Source: Botryococcus braunii
Taxonomy: Eukaryota; Chlorophyta; Trebouxiophyceae
Direction of reading: 5' to 3'
Assembly: GCA_002005505.1 (NCBI GenBank)
Contig: MVGU01001123.1
Location: forward strand, 128,501-192,500
Length of the DNA: 64,000 bases
The notes below the pieces were generated by a model. The model searched no databases. It was not told where the DNA came from and was given only the letters and a program-made list of their open reading frames with translations. The translations under genes were made by a program, and so were the position numbers. Shown piece by piece: positions 29,299 to 39,284 of the stretch (the stretch's first letter is position 1; each line of letters opens with the position of its first letter).

Positions 29299-29311
29299 TG
29301 GGCCCATAACC
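29299..29311 (-). promoter_or_regulatory. Copia D primer-binding site
   Basis: Minus-strand GGTTATGGGCCCA abuts the 5' LTR and complements the tRNA-iMet anticodon loop. U5 ends CCCATAACCTTTTACA, giving an inverted repeat across the junction. Confidence 0.85.
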
Positions 29312-30005
29312 TGTAAAAGGTTATGGGCAATCGGCTTTCCCTGTACAAAGCAGACAGGTCGTTAATAGACGAACTTACTCCAGCTACAGTCCGTACGACT
29401 GTCTGCTGAGTGCCACACACAACTGTTGGACAAGACTAGCATCTGGTAATGCCCAGCATCTTTCACAACCAGTTCCGTTACATCATTATCTTGTACACAA
29501 GCACCGATCAAGCAATCACTAGATAAGGCTCTAGACGGCTACGTTCAAGTACATGCCTATACTCCCTGAAGTCACTGTCCCTTATCTGTTTGAGTGACTA
29601 CAGGGTACACTAAGCTTGTTCACTCTCACAATAGCAACAATGATACAACACACACTGCCGCACCGTACCTGTACAAAGCAGACAGGTCGTCAATAGACGA
29701 AGTTACTCCAGCTACAGTCCGTACGACTGTCTGCTGAGTGCCACACACAACTGTTGGACAAGACTAGCATCTGGTAATGCCCAGCATCTTTCACAACCAG
29801 TTGGTATTCACTCCGGTGGGGCAGCTTTAAGAGTTCATCCGACAAACGTGTGATCTAGATAGGATTGTACCTTATGTTCGAAAACGTCCAGAATCTGCCG
29901 TGTCTCAAGGTACCTTATGTTCTCAATGGACCAATATCCTAATAGTGCACACATGAAGATCACTTAAAGCACAAGGCATTCAATAATAATGTTCAGAACT
30001 CAACA
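29312..30005 (-). repeat. Copia D 5' LTR
   Basis: 694 bp. R1 is 29669-29802 and R2 is 29341-29474, 134 bp each with about two differences. The predicted intron is 29341-29668, with donor GTACGG and acceptor TGTACAG. U3 holds two copies of GTACCTTATG (near 29867 and 29910). Confidence 0.92.
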
Positions 30006-30010
30006 TGTAT

Positions 30011-31590
30011 CCTGTGAAAACGACAATGAGGCAGAGATCCAGGATTCAGCCAGTGAGTCCTTACACCCTCACATTTCCCAGAAAGATGCAGACTCAGAAA
30101 GTCCAGGACCCTCTGGGAAGGCTGAGCCCGAGCCTGACCCCCAGAGATCCCCTGCTCCCGCGGAGATCCGAAGGACCATCGAAGCAACTCTGGACCTGGC
30201 CCGCGGCACTCATTCGGACCCGGTTCTGCAGCAACAAATGATGCGAGCTCAGGAGACACTCAGACCAACTGGTCTGGAGAATACCAGTCTGTCTGCTCAT
30301 GGGCTGACCAGAGCTCAGAGGCATGAGCAACGAACACTTGCAAGGGAACTCCTGCTGTCACAGGAGATGGAAGAGAGCAGAGGTAGAGTGGGGCTGACTG
30401 GAAGTGACACACCGTCACCGGGACCAGGGGAAGTGCAGGTAAATGGGTGTCAGTCTGAGAGCTCTGATTTACATGTTAGTGATGAGAGGGGGGCAGCCAC
30501 AATCATTATTGCACATGGTCCCAGGGAGCTGAGTCGCATGGGTGGGTCCTGTCCAGTGAATGAGCATCACGTCAGCGATGAGACTTGTGTGGAAAAGTCT
30601 GGCTCTCCCCACAAGTGGTGTGGACTGGTAGTGGAAGGTGGTGACAGCCACAGACCTGAGAAGAGACATCCCACTCTCTCAGAAACAGCCAGAAATGTCT
30701 GTGAGAGCAGTACTGGGTCTGCATCCCAGTACCTGTGTGAGAGACGAGAAGAGGAGGTGAATCAGGTGCACAGACAGTGTGTGATACCACCAAATTACAA
30801 GTGCAGCCTGAGAGGTACCTGTGTATGGGAGAAGGATGTCAGGGATGAGAGGTCACAGACTGTTGTGACACAATGTGGAAGTCAGAGACACACAAGTCAA
30901 GCATGGGAGGGAAAGCTCAGTGGTGATCAGAGCCCACCTACTCCTGACTGTGAGAGCCCTCGAGAGCCTGAGCTTGAGAGGATGTGTAAGCGTGTGGATG
31001 TGGAGGTGAACCGGAAGCCCAGACAATGTGAGAAACCTCCTGATTATGGAAGCTACCCGGGAGGTACCTGTGTCTGGGAGGAAGATGTGAGTGTGCGAGA
31101 CAGTAAACTGAGCAGTGCAAAGTGTGAATCTAAGCGAGAGAGAAGCATGAGAGAAAGTTCTGATCCCACTGAGAGAAAAGCTAGTTGTAGTGCGGCGAGT
31201 GTCAGTGGAAGAGTAGTGGGTTCTGAGGGTGCAGCCATCAACTCTCCCAAGGTTAAGGGGGAGGAGGGGAAGCACACTGGTGTCAGATTTCGTAAAATCC
31301 ATGTTCCCTCTAACCTAAGGGAAGCTCAGATGTCCCCTCAGTGGGAATATTGGAAGGCTGCTATGCAAGAGGAGCAGAATTCCTTAGACACCCATGAAGT
31401 TATGGAATATGTTCCTAGACCTCATGGGCACAAGGTGATACCAGTGCATTGGATTTTTTCAGTGAAAATGGATGCACATGGCAACGTTGTGAGATTCAAG
31501 GCAAGATTGGTTGCTCAGGGATGCAGACAAATTCCTGGAGTAGATGTCATGGAGGTAATTGCACCAACTAGCAGCTATGGGGCTAGAAGA
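30011..31590 (+). pseudogene. Element A integrase-RT linker and RT start
   Basis: The A frame resumes after D and stays open for 526 codons. The linker (about 430 aa) has the conserved LDLARGTHSD and LTRAQRHEQRTLARELLL blocks seen in F. It then has two tandem Cys-containing repeats of about 85 aa, centred near 30800 and 31060, each reading EVN...QC...PPNY/PDY...GGTC/RGTCVWE-DV. RT begins with KIHVPSNLREAQMSP and runs through FKARLVAQGCRQIPGVDVMEV to GARR at 31590, where gypsy G entered (TSD GAAGA). The function of the linker repeats is unknown. Confidence 0.85.
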
Positions 31591-31788
31591 TGTAACGGCA
31601 GGAAGCTGCCAGGTCCATTGCCAGGATTTCAGGCAGGAAGCTGCCGGGTCCTGAAATGAAGGCTCTGGAAAGTGGCACGCGTCTTGGCGTCGCAGGAAGT
31701 CCCGGTGCTGACCGGCTTGTAACAGATTCCGCTGAATGCTCTAACCTGACTGGTGTCTCGTCTCTCTCTCTCTTCCTTTGCCACCACA
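31591..31788 (+). repeat. Gypsy G 5' LTR
   Basis: 198 bp, TGTAACGGCAGG...CCACCACA, with a (TC)n tract near the 3' end. No internal duplication. Confidence 0.92.
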
Positions 31789-31791
31789 AGG

Positions 31792-31802
31792 TGGTATCGG
31801 CG
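31792..31802 (+). promoter_or_regulatory. Gypsy G primer-binding site
   Basis: TGGTATCGGCG, three bases after the LTR, is identical to the gypsy B site. Confidence 0.7.
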
Positions 31803-31840
31803 AGTAAAGCAAGGTTTTGCTAATCTACCTGTTGGGTAAA

Positions 31841-33361
31841 ATGTCGGCAACTACTTTCACCACGTTGGTTACGTCGTACTGTGAGAAGTTGGGGGCGGCC
31901 AGCGATGTTGCCGAGCTTGATGCACTTGATCTCACGCTTGATAGTGACTACCCAAGGTTTCGTAGGAAGGATTTTGATGAACTGATGGCGAAGTGTAAGG
32001 TCGAGGTGGCGGGCGATAACTACGATGTCGGCGATCATACGGATCTGATCATTAGTTCGATTGCCCAGTTTTATGTCGCTACTGTTAAATTTCTAAAGAT
32101 AGGTGCTCTTGCTGCTTTTCGTCCTGTCTGGGCTACAAGTTATGCGCGGAAGGTTTTCATGACGGAGGTTGCTCGTGATCCTGCGGTGTCGCACAAGCTT
32201 CCGTCTAATGCGTTAGGCAAGCCGCCGGTGTTCACGGGAAATAACACTAGGCACTGGGTTTCCATTGTTAAGAATTATGTTGAGGCACAGGGAATCAACG
32301 ATGACCAGCAAAAGCTTCGCGTTGGCGTCTCCTTTCTGTCTCCCAACATTCAGGGTCACTGGTCCTCGTATGTCGTAACCCATCCTTCCCCTACTTTCGA
32401 AGATTTTCAGCAGTTCCTGTTTGATTTTTATGACAAGAATGTCGGGGTGACGGAGGCCCGCCGCCACTGGCAGGGGGTTCGTCAAGGCTCGAGGTCTGTT
32501 CAGGAGTATGCCTTGGAGTTTAACTCCGCTCTTGCCGATCTGAATTCCATGCCTGGTGGGGAGGTCACTGAGAATGAGAAGGTTACGAATTTTCTGAATG
32601 GGTTGCGTGCATCGTTGCATTCTCAGTGTCGAATTAATCACAAAACTGGCCGTGCTTTCGATTCGTATATGGAGCTCTACCAGATCGCTCATGGGCTCGA
32701 TGATACTGTCGCTGAAGGGGTTCGTTCGCGCGGTTCCGATATGTTTCCTTCGAATCACCATGCTTATCGTGGGTTTGGTCGTTTCGATCGTGGGTTTGGT
32801 CGTTCTCGCGGTGTGTTTAAGGCTCGTGGGTTTCGTGCTCGTGGTCGCGGTTTTGATCGCGGTGATCGCTCGCATCATCGCCATGTCCCCGGTTTTCATC
32901 ATGGGTCTTTTCCATCCCAGTCCATGCCGCTCACTTGTTATGGGTGTGGCCTCCCTGGCCACAAGCAGTCCGAGTGCCCTATGACTCCCCGGTTCTCGCA
33001 AGGATCTGCACAGGTACCGCAAGCCCCAGCACATCACGCCGGTCCCCCAAATTCTGGTCGCGGCAATGCACCGAGTGGGCGTGGATCCTCTCGTGGGCGT
33101 GGACGCTTCGGCTGGTATGACGACTTATCTTTCTCAAAACTTGTGGCTGCTCATGTTTGTTTGGCATGGGGACGTGGAATTGAACTTCTTGTTTGTGAAG
33201 ATACCCCGCAAGTGACCATGCAAGATGGTCATGTGTATGCGTTCGTGCTTAAGCCCGAAAAAGCCCATGAAGTGCTCTCCGAGTATAATGCCCTGAAGAA
33301 GAATGCCCCTGTCAGATTGGCGCTTTTTTTGTTTTGCCCAAACGAGTTGCTAAGGCAGTAA
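31841..33361 (+). CDS. gag: Gypsy G Gag
   Basis: About 506 aa from the ATG at 31841 (MSATTFTTLV). The N-terminal region is followed by a Retrotrans_gag-like capsid domain (about residues 130-290; ARRHWQGVRQGSRSVQEYALEFNSAL). Then comes an Arg/Gly/Phe-rich stretch (RGFGRFDRGFGRSRG) and a CCHC zinc knuckle CYGCGLPGHKQSEC, then another RG-rich tail. The frame ends at 33361 and overlaps the protease frame. In the overlap lies T-TTT-TTG (33325-33331), a classical -1 slippery heptamer in the correct phase, so Gag-Pol could be made by programmed frameshift. Confidence 0.85.
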   Translation: MSATTFTTLVTSYCEKLGAASDVAELDALDLTLDSDYPRFRRKDFDELMAKCKVEVAGDNYDVGDHTDLIISSIAQFYVATVKFLKIGALAAFRPVWATSYARKVFMTEVARDPAVSHKLPSNALGKPPVFTGNNTRHWVSIVKNYVEAQGINDDQQKLRVGVSFLSPNIQGHWSSYVVTHPSPTFEDFQQFLFDFYDKNVGVTEARRHWQGVRQGSRSVQEYALEFNSALADLNSMPGGEVTENEKVTNFLNGLRASLHSQCRINHKTGRAFDSYMELYQIAHGLDDTVAEGVRSRGSDMFPSNHHAYRGFGRFDRGFGRSRGVFKARGFRARGRGFDRGDRSHHRHVPGFHHGSFPSQSMPLTCYGCGLPGHKQSECPMTPRFSQGSAQVPQAPAHHAGPPNSGRGNAPSGRGSSRGRGRFGWYDDLSFSKLVAAHVCLAWGRGIELLVCEDTPQVTMQDGHVYAFVLKPEKAHEVLSEYNALKKNAPVRLALFLFCPNELLRQ

Positions 33362-34368
33362 GTGTTGCTCCCCTTTTAAAAAGTAAAGAGAGAATTATGG
33401 AGGGGAGGCGCAACGAAAGTGTAGCTTTGAAAAGTGCGCATTGGGAAGAGAGAATTGTGGCCCCATGGTCTTTTGAAGTGTGGTATGACAAGAAGAGGCC
33501 CAGTATATCAATGGTGAGAAAAGCACACCCCGAAGCGCAAATGGTCTTGCGCGGTATGGTTGCAGGGGGAACCGCTGATTGTGCAGTTGATACCGGGGGA
33601 GAACTCTCATTCATCTCGGCAGAATTTCTGAAGAAAGTGAACATAACCCCGCAACAAGTGGATGAATTGGAAGTGGAAGTGGCCACGGGTGACATTGCAA
33701 AAGTGGTGCATCAAGTGAAGTTGAGAACAGTTTTCAAGTCTTTGCCTTGTGTGCATACTTACTATGTGCTACCAAAATTGGCTGGTGACTGTGATGTCTT
33801 GCTGGGCATGGATTTCCTTAAGCGTTATAAGGCCAAGATTGATGTAGCGGAAGATACGTGTACATTTTGGAACAGAGGGCGAGTCGTGATTGTTAAGTCC
33901 ATTTCTGCTACTGCTAAGAGCGCTAGAAAGAAGTCCCCTGTCATCTCTGCGAGGCATTTGGCGCGCTGTATGAAGCAAGGCTGTCTAGTGTTTGTGGGCA
34001 TGGTAAGCAAGAATGAAGGGCATGATAACGAGACACGCTCGGATGAGCAAGGGCATGAACATGTTGATGGGCAAGAGGGCAACGAAGCGCGTAACGAAGG
34101 GCATAGCGAATATGATCATGATGTTAAAGAGTTCGAACCTGCTTTTGGGCCTACAAACAAGGCCGATGTCCCTTCTGACAAAAGTGGATTGAATCACCCC
34201 ATATGTCAACATCTTCGTGCTGAGTTCAGTGATGTCTTTTCTGAGAAATTAGAAGGCCTACCTCCTGACAGACATCTGTTCCACACTATCCCATTGTATA
34301 GTGAACATGTTCCTCCATCCCGACCTGGTTACCGTTTAGCTTTGCCTGAGTTGCAAGAAGCACAGTGA
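33334..34368 (+). CDS. Gypsy G protease and RT N-terminus
   Basis: This frame is open from the gag overlap (the first codon is not ATG, fitting expression by frameshift). The protease has ADCAVDTGGELSFIS, with the D-T-G active site, and CDVLLGMDFLKRY. A basic/acidic spacer leads to FSDVFSEKLEGLPPDRHLFHTIPL and RPGYRLALPELQEAQ, the start of RT. A TGA at 34366-34368 then interrupts; the same frame continues with QVLEQGLIQP. A C-to-T change of CGA (Arg) would explain it. Confidence 0.8.
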   Translation: MPKRVAKAVSVAPLLKSKERIMEGRRNESVALKSAHWEERIVAPWSFEVWYDKKRPSISMVRKAHPEAQMVLRGMVAGGTADCAVDTGGELSFISAEFLKKVNITPQQVDELEVEVATGDIAKVVHQVKLRTVFKSLPCVHTYYVLPKLAGDCDVLLGMDFLKRYKAKIDVAEDTCTFWNRGRVVIVKSISATAKSARKKSPVISARHLARCMKQGCLVFVGMVSKNEGHDNETRSDEQGHEHVDGQEGNEARNEGHSEYDHDVKEFEPAFGPTNKADVPSDKSGLNHPICQHLRAEFSDVFSEKLEGLPPDRHLFHTIPLYSEHVPPSRPGYRLALPELQEAQ

Positions 34369-36990
34369 CAGGTTCTTGAGCAGGGATTGATTCAACCAAG
34401 TTGCAGTCCGTTTAGCAGCCCTGTTCTGTTTGTGAAGAAAGAGGATGACACGTTGCGTATGGTTATCGACTATCGTGCGTTAAACCGCATTACTATTCCT
34501 TATCGTTATCCTCTCCCGCGGATTGATGAGTTGCTTGATAAACTGCAAGGTGCTGTGTGCTTTACAAGTCTTGATTTACTCTCTGGCTATCATCAAATTC
34601 GCTTGCAAGAGGAAGATGTTCCCAAAACTGCTTTCCGTGACCCTTTTGGCCATTATGAGTTCAAAGTTCTAACCTTCGGTTTGACAAATGCCCCCGCTAC
34701 TTTTCAACGTATGATGAATCGCGTATTCCATGACTTTGTGGATGAAGGCTTTGTGGTAGTGTACCTTGATGATGTTTTGATCTTCTCTAAAACCGAGGAA
34801 GAGCATAAAAAGCATTTGCAAAAAGTTTTCGAGCGCCTACGTGAAGAGAAATTGTTTGTGAAGCTAAAGAAGTGTTCTTTTTGTCAGCCTGAACTACGCT
34901 ATCTTGGCTTTATTGTGGGGAAGCATGGAATCAAGATTGATCCGGATAAAGTCGCAGCAGTGATGAAGTGGGTCGTACCGACGACGGCCACTGAGGTACG
35001 ACAGTTTTTGGGCCTCTGCAATTTTTCGCGGATATTTGTACAAGGGTATAGCCAACTTGCTGCCCCGTTGAATCACTTATTGCGCAAAGGTGCCCCTTGG
35101 CTGTGGACTGATGCATGTCAAAAAGCCTTTGATGGGTTGAAGTGGGCCATCACAAATGCCCCAGTGTTGGCAATCCCTGATCTCTCCCCGGATGCGCCTA
35201 AGTTTCGGGTCGTGTGTGATGCCTCAAAGAATGGTGTTGGTGCTGTGCTTGAGCAAAATGGACGCCCATGTGCCTATATGAGCCGGAAATTTTCTGATGC
35301 TGAGAGAAATTATCATGTCACCGAGCAAGAGTTGGCTGCAGTGTGTATGGCATTGACTGATTGGCGATGTTATCTCCTTGGGAAACCCTTTGAAGTGGTC
35401 ACTGATCATGCAGCAAACACGTTTTTGCCGTCCCAATCAGTTTTGAGCCCTCGGCAAGCCAGGTGGTCGGAGTTGCTCCAGATGTACTCTATAGAGTGGA
35501 AGTATGAGCCCGGTCGTACTAATGTTGCGGACCCTTTGAGTAGGAATCCAGCGTTCGTCGTTAGTTCTTTGGTGCACACTCCTAGGGGCTCTGTTCAGCG
35601 TAGGGCCGCGATGGGGGGGCGCGGCATAGGTCATCGTATTAGGTGTGCTGTACTTACGCGCAAGGGGGCGCGGTCCACTGGAGGCGGTACGGCCCCGCCA
35701 TTAGGTGGGGTGGTCCCTGGAGCAGCAAGTGACTCGGGCGACGCGTGCCCGGATGGGTTCACCATGTGGTGCCCCGAGGGGGAAGACTGGTTGCACCGCA
35801 TACGGACCGCGTATGAGAAGGATCATCTTCTAAGGGATGGGAGTAAAAGACAAAGAGCGAAGTTGGTCGCTAAAGATGGTTACTGGTTCCGTGGAAAAGC
35901 AATGTATGTTCCCGAAATGGCAGATGGTAAAGATAAAGAGCTCAAAGAAGCCATTCTCAAAGAAAACCATGAAGTGCCACAGGCAGGCCTTGTGGGCCGG
36001 ACTAAAATGTTGGAGAAAATACAACGGTATTTTTGGTGGCCGAAGCTGAGGGAAGGTGTTGAAGATTATCTTCCCGTTTGCGATGCGTGCCAGCGCAACA
36101 AGGTGGATACCTCACTGCCAGCTGGTCTGCTGCAGCCTCTACCAATTCCTTCACGAAGGTGGGAAAGCATCTCCATGGATTTTATTACTGACTTACCCAA
36201 AACGGTGAACGGGAATATGCTATCCTTGTGGTTGTGGACAGACTGTCTAAATATGCACATTTCATCCCAACAACTGATCAGCTGTCTGCTGAAGGTCTTG
36301 CTGATGTGTTTGTGGATCGTGTGTTTAAGCTGCACGGTATGCCTAAAGAGGTGTTGACTGATCGCGGAACGGTGTTCACGAGTGCCTTCACTAAAGCGTT
36401 GTTTAAAATTTTGGGCACGAGGTCTGTCTTTTCAACGGCTTATCATCCACAGACTGATGGACAAACTGAGCGTGTGAATCGCATTGTGGAAGACATGTTG
36501 GGCATTATGTTAGCCCTACCCAACATGATTGGGATGTGCATGTGCCAGCCGCAGAATTTGCTTATAACAATGCTTATCAAGAATCCGTTCGCACTACTCC
36601 CTTCCGGTTGGTGTATGGGGAGGATCCTATTGAGCCGTTTGCAGTGATTTCTGGGACCACTTTCCCGTCGGCTAAAAGATATGCTATAAAGTTGCATGAT
36701 GATCTTGCGTTAGCGAAGCGCAACCTGATTGAGGCACAAGATAGGCAGCGCACTTATGCTGACCAGGGGCGCAGACATGTTGAGCATGAAGTTGGGGAAG
36801 AAGTACTATTGTCCACTAAGAATATTCGTTGGAAGCATCCTGGCACCAGAAGTTTTTGCCTCGTTTCATTGGGCCATTCAAGATTTTGGCTAGGATTGGC
36901 GCTGTTGCATATAGGCTGGAGTTGCCTGATGAGTACACCATTCACAATGTGTTTCATGTGTCGCTGTTGAAGCTATAAAATAAGGGTGTC
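34369..36990 (+). pseudogene. pol: Gypsy G reverse transcriptase, RNase H, integrase
   Basis: RT has [46 protein letters not shown] and YLDDVLIFS. RNase H has VVCDASKNGVGAVL, TDHAANTF and NVADPLSR. Integrase begins with the zinc region (VCDACQRNK) and SMDFITDLPK, then a frameshift near 36213. The core continues in a second frame (VVDRLSKYAHF, LTDRGTVF, HPQTDGQTERVNR), shifts again near 36510 (FAYNNAYQESVRTTPF) and again near 36850. The domains are clear but the protein is dead. Confidence 0.88.
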
Positions 36991-36993
36991 AAT

Positions 36994-37344
36994 GTGGCTC
37001 CCTCACCTCCGCCAGATTGGATTGATGGTGATTGGGAATACGAGGTGGAGTGTATTTTGATGCATCGAGAGAAGAAGGCTGCGCACCATGCGCCGAAGAA
37101 AGAATACTTGGTAAAATGGAAAGGCTACGGGCCTGAGCTTAACTCATGGGAACCAGAAGCAGGATTCATAGAACATGCCCAAGAGGTTTTCCAGGAGTAC
37201 TGGGCTGGTCGCGCTCTCAATGAGAAGGTGGGAACACGGAAGCGCACGAATGGTGTCGCGGCTGCAGGCAACGGTACTAAGAAGCGAAGTAATGCGCATG
37301 CCTCAGCAACTACGAATACTGCGCCTAAGAAGAGGCTGAATTAG
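36994..37344 (+). pseudogene. Gypsy G chromodomain
   Basis: This is the C-terminal part of integrase. YEVECILMHREKK, then YLVKWKGYGPELNSWEPEAGF is a textbook chromodomain with the aromatic cage positions (Y, W, W). A Lys/Arg-rich tail (TKKRSNA, PKKRLN) follows. The stop is at 37342-37344. Chromodomains bind methylated H3 tails, which is of interest beside the H3-like leader ORF of the host element A. Confidence 0.88.
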
Positions 37345-37771
37345 ACACGGCGAGGCGATCTTTTCCTTCACTTGTTTGTTGCGGGTACAGCATTGCTGCC
37401 CGCCGGGGGGAGGGAGAAGGGCTTAGTTGCTCCCCGCGTGTCACCCCGTTGTTATACAAGTGGGAAGTTCAGTACGGTGAGCTGTATAGCGCGCGCATGA
37501 TGTTAAGTGTAGATCATCGATCCACTTTGAAGCCCGCCATGACAATTTCAAGCAATGAATGATGATGAACAAAGCTCACTGACGTACCCTGGCGTACCTC
37601 ACCATTGGAGGCTCAACAAACTTGTCGCCAAAGCTATGTGTGTAAAAAAAATATGTTGCTTGAGTGTAGACGGCATGTACACTGCTTGTGGAACTCTTAC
37701 CTTATAGAGTCTTGCTCGTGATGACTGCTCTGATGTGAGCGAGGACGCTCCCATGTAGGGGACGGGGAAGT
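37345..37771 (+). other. Gypsy G 3' non-coding region and PPT
   Basis: No coding motif. It ends in the polypurine tract TAGGGGACGGGGAAG just before the 3' LTR at 37772. Confidence 0.65.
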
Positions 37772-37969
37772 TGTAACGGCAGGAAGCTGCCAGGTCCAAT
37801 GCCAGGATTTCAGGCAGGAAGCTGCCGGGTCCTGAAATGAAGGCTCTGGAAAGTGGCACGCGTCTTGGCGTCGAAGGAAGTCCCGGTGCTGACCGGCTTG
37901 TAACAGATTCCGCTGAATGCTCTAACCTGACTGGTGTCTCGTCTCTCTCTCTCTTCCTTTGCCACCACA
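37772..37969 (+). repeat. Gypsy G 3' LTR
   Basis: 198 bp, nearly identical to 31591-31788, followed by TSD GAAGA. Confidence 0.93.
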
Positions 37970-37974
37970 GAAGA

Positions 37975-39263
37975 GCCCTGCTAGCAGTGGCTGCCAGGGA
38001 AGGTTACGAGATTCATCAGGTGGATGTTAAGACAGCCTCTCTTAATGGTGAGTTGGAGGAAGAAGTGTATGTAACACAACCTCCAGGGTTTGAGAATGGT
38101 GATCGTAATACAGTGTGTCGACTGAGAAAGGCACTGTATGGCCTGAAGCAGGCCCCACGTGCTTGGCACAAAACCCTTAATGACAAACTTGAAGTCATGG
38201 GGTATGAGGTGTGCAAGAGTGATGCTGGAGTTTATGTGAGCTGCTCTGCAGATGGAGGTAAATCATACGTGCTGATTTATGTAGATGATCTCTTGATTGT
38301 ATCCAAGGGCATGTCAGAGGTGGAGAGAGAGTGAAAGACCTCCTTAAGAAAGAATTCACCATCCATGATTTGGGGGAGGTGAAGGATTTCTTAGGTTGTC
38401 AAGTCATGAGAGATAGAGAGAAGGGGTTAATCTCCCTGAGTTGCATTCCCAAGATAGATGCATTTGTGGAGAAGTTTGGTCTTGATCTTGAGTCAGTTGG
38501 GCCCGATACCCCAATGACAAAGGATTTTGTTATGTCCCAGATGCCTGCAGCTAAGGATGGGAGTGATAGTATTGGTGCTGGGAGCGTTGTGCCTCCTGGG
38601 CACCGATACTGTGAGCTAATTGGATCACTACTTTACACAGCTAACACCACTCGTCCTGATATATCCCAGGCTGTAGGAGTTCTGTCGAGGTACCGGATGT
38701 CACCCACAACAGCAACTGGGAATGAGGCTATCCGTGTGTTGAAATATCTTAGGGGAACCCGAGACCTGGTTCTGATCCTTGGAGGAAAAGAAATAGAGTT
38801 GGAGGGATATGTTGCTGCTGACTACGGTGGTGATCAAGACCACCGTTTCTCCACCACCGGCTTTGTCCTCACAGTGTTTGGAGGGGCAGTTGTGTGGGGA
38901 AGCAAAAAGCAATCTGCTGTTGCTACTTCTACAGTAGAAGCCGAGTTCATGGCAGCAAGTGCTGTCGTGAAGGAAGCTAACTGGCTAAGGGGATTTCTAG
39001 AGGAAATTGGTGTGTCACCGTGGATAGTGAAGATCCATTGTGATAACCAAGGGTGCATCAACCACCTCAGGAATCCAGTGTATTCTAAACATACCAAGCA
39101 CATTGCAATCAGCTGTCACTTTGCACGTGAAGCTATTGCAAAGGGGCAGGTTGACTTCCAATATATTCAATCTGCCAGAAATGTGGCTGATATCTTTACC
39201 AAACCACTTGTGAGATTAGTGTTTCAGGGTCATCGAGACTCACTGGGACTTGCCAAGTTCTAG
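37975..39263 (+). pseudogene. Element A reverse transcriptase and RNase H
   Basis: RT resumes after G with ALLAVAAREGYEIHQVDVKTASLNGE, YGLKQAPRAWH and LIYVDDLLI. A 2-bp change near 38330 ends the frame at 38334; the rest is open from 38331 (LLKKEFTIHDLGEVKDFLGC) to the stop at 39263. RNase H has LEGYVAADYGGD where F, D and E have GYVDADY. The changed Asp is a catalytic metal ligand position, so RNase H would be inactive even without the frameshift. It ends LGLAKF, like F. Confidence 0.88.
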
Positions 39264-39269
39264 TGAGGA

Positions 39270-39284
39270 AAAGGCAAGGGGAAG
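39270..39284 (+). promoter_or_regulatory. Element A polypurine tract
   Basis: AAAGGCAAGGGGAAG lies directly before the 3' LTR; the same core (AAGGGGAAG) precedes the 3' LTRs of C, D, E and F. Confidence 0.8.

Larger units (their letters stand above)
22978..30005 (-). mobile_element. Copia element D, nearly intact, nested in A
   Basis: 7,028 bp on the minus strand, with 694-bp LTRs (22978-23671, 29312-30005) and TSD TGTAT (22973-22977, 30006-30010). The LTRs differ at about four positions by eye. Gag-protease, integrase and RT-RNase H are complete except for one T-run frameshift (near 27299-27307) and one in-frame TAG (25936-25938). The RT region is closely related to element E. Confidence 0.95.
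31591..37969 (+). mobile_element. Gypsy element G (chromodomain type), nested in A
   Basis: 6,379 bp with short 198-bp LTRs (31591-31788, 37772-37969) and TSD GAAGA (31586-31590, 37970-37974). Domains run Gag with zinc knuckle, protease, RT, RNase H, integrase, chromodomain. One in-frame TGA before RT and several frameshifts in integrase inactivate it. The LTRs are nearly identical (about two differences), so the damage in pol is notable for its age. Confidence 0.95.
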
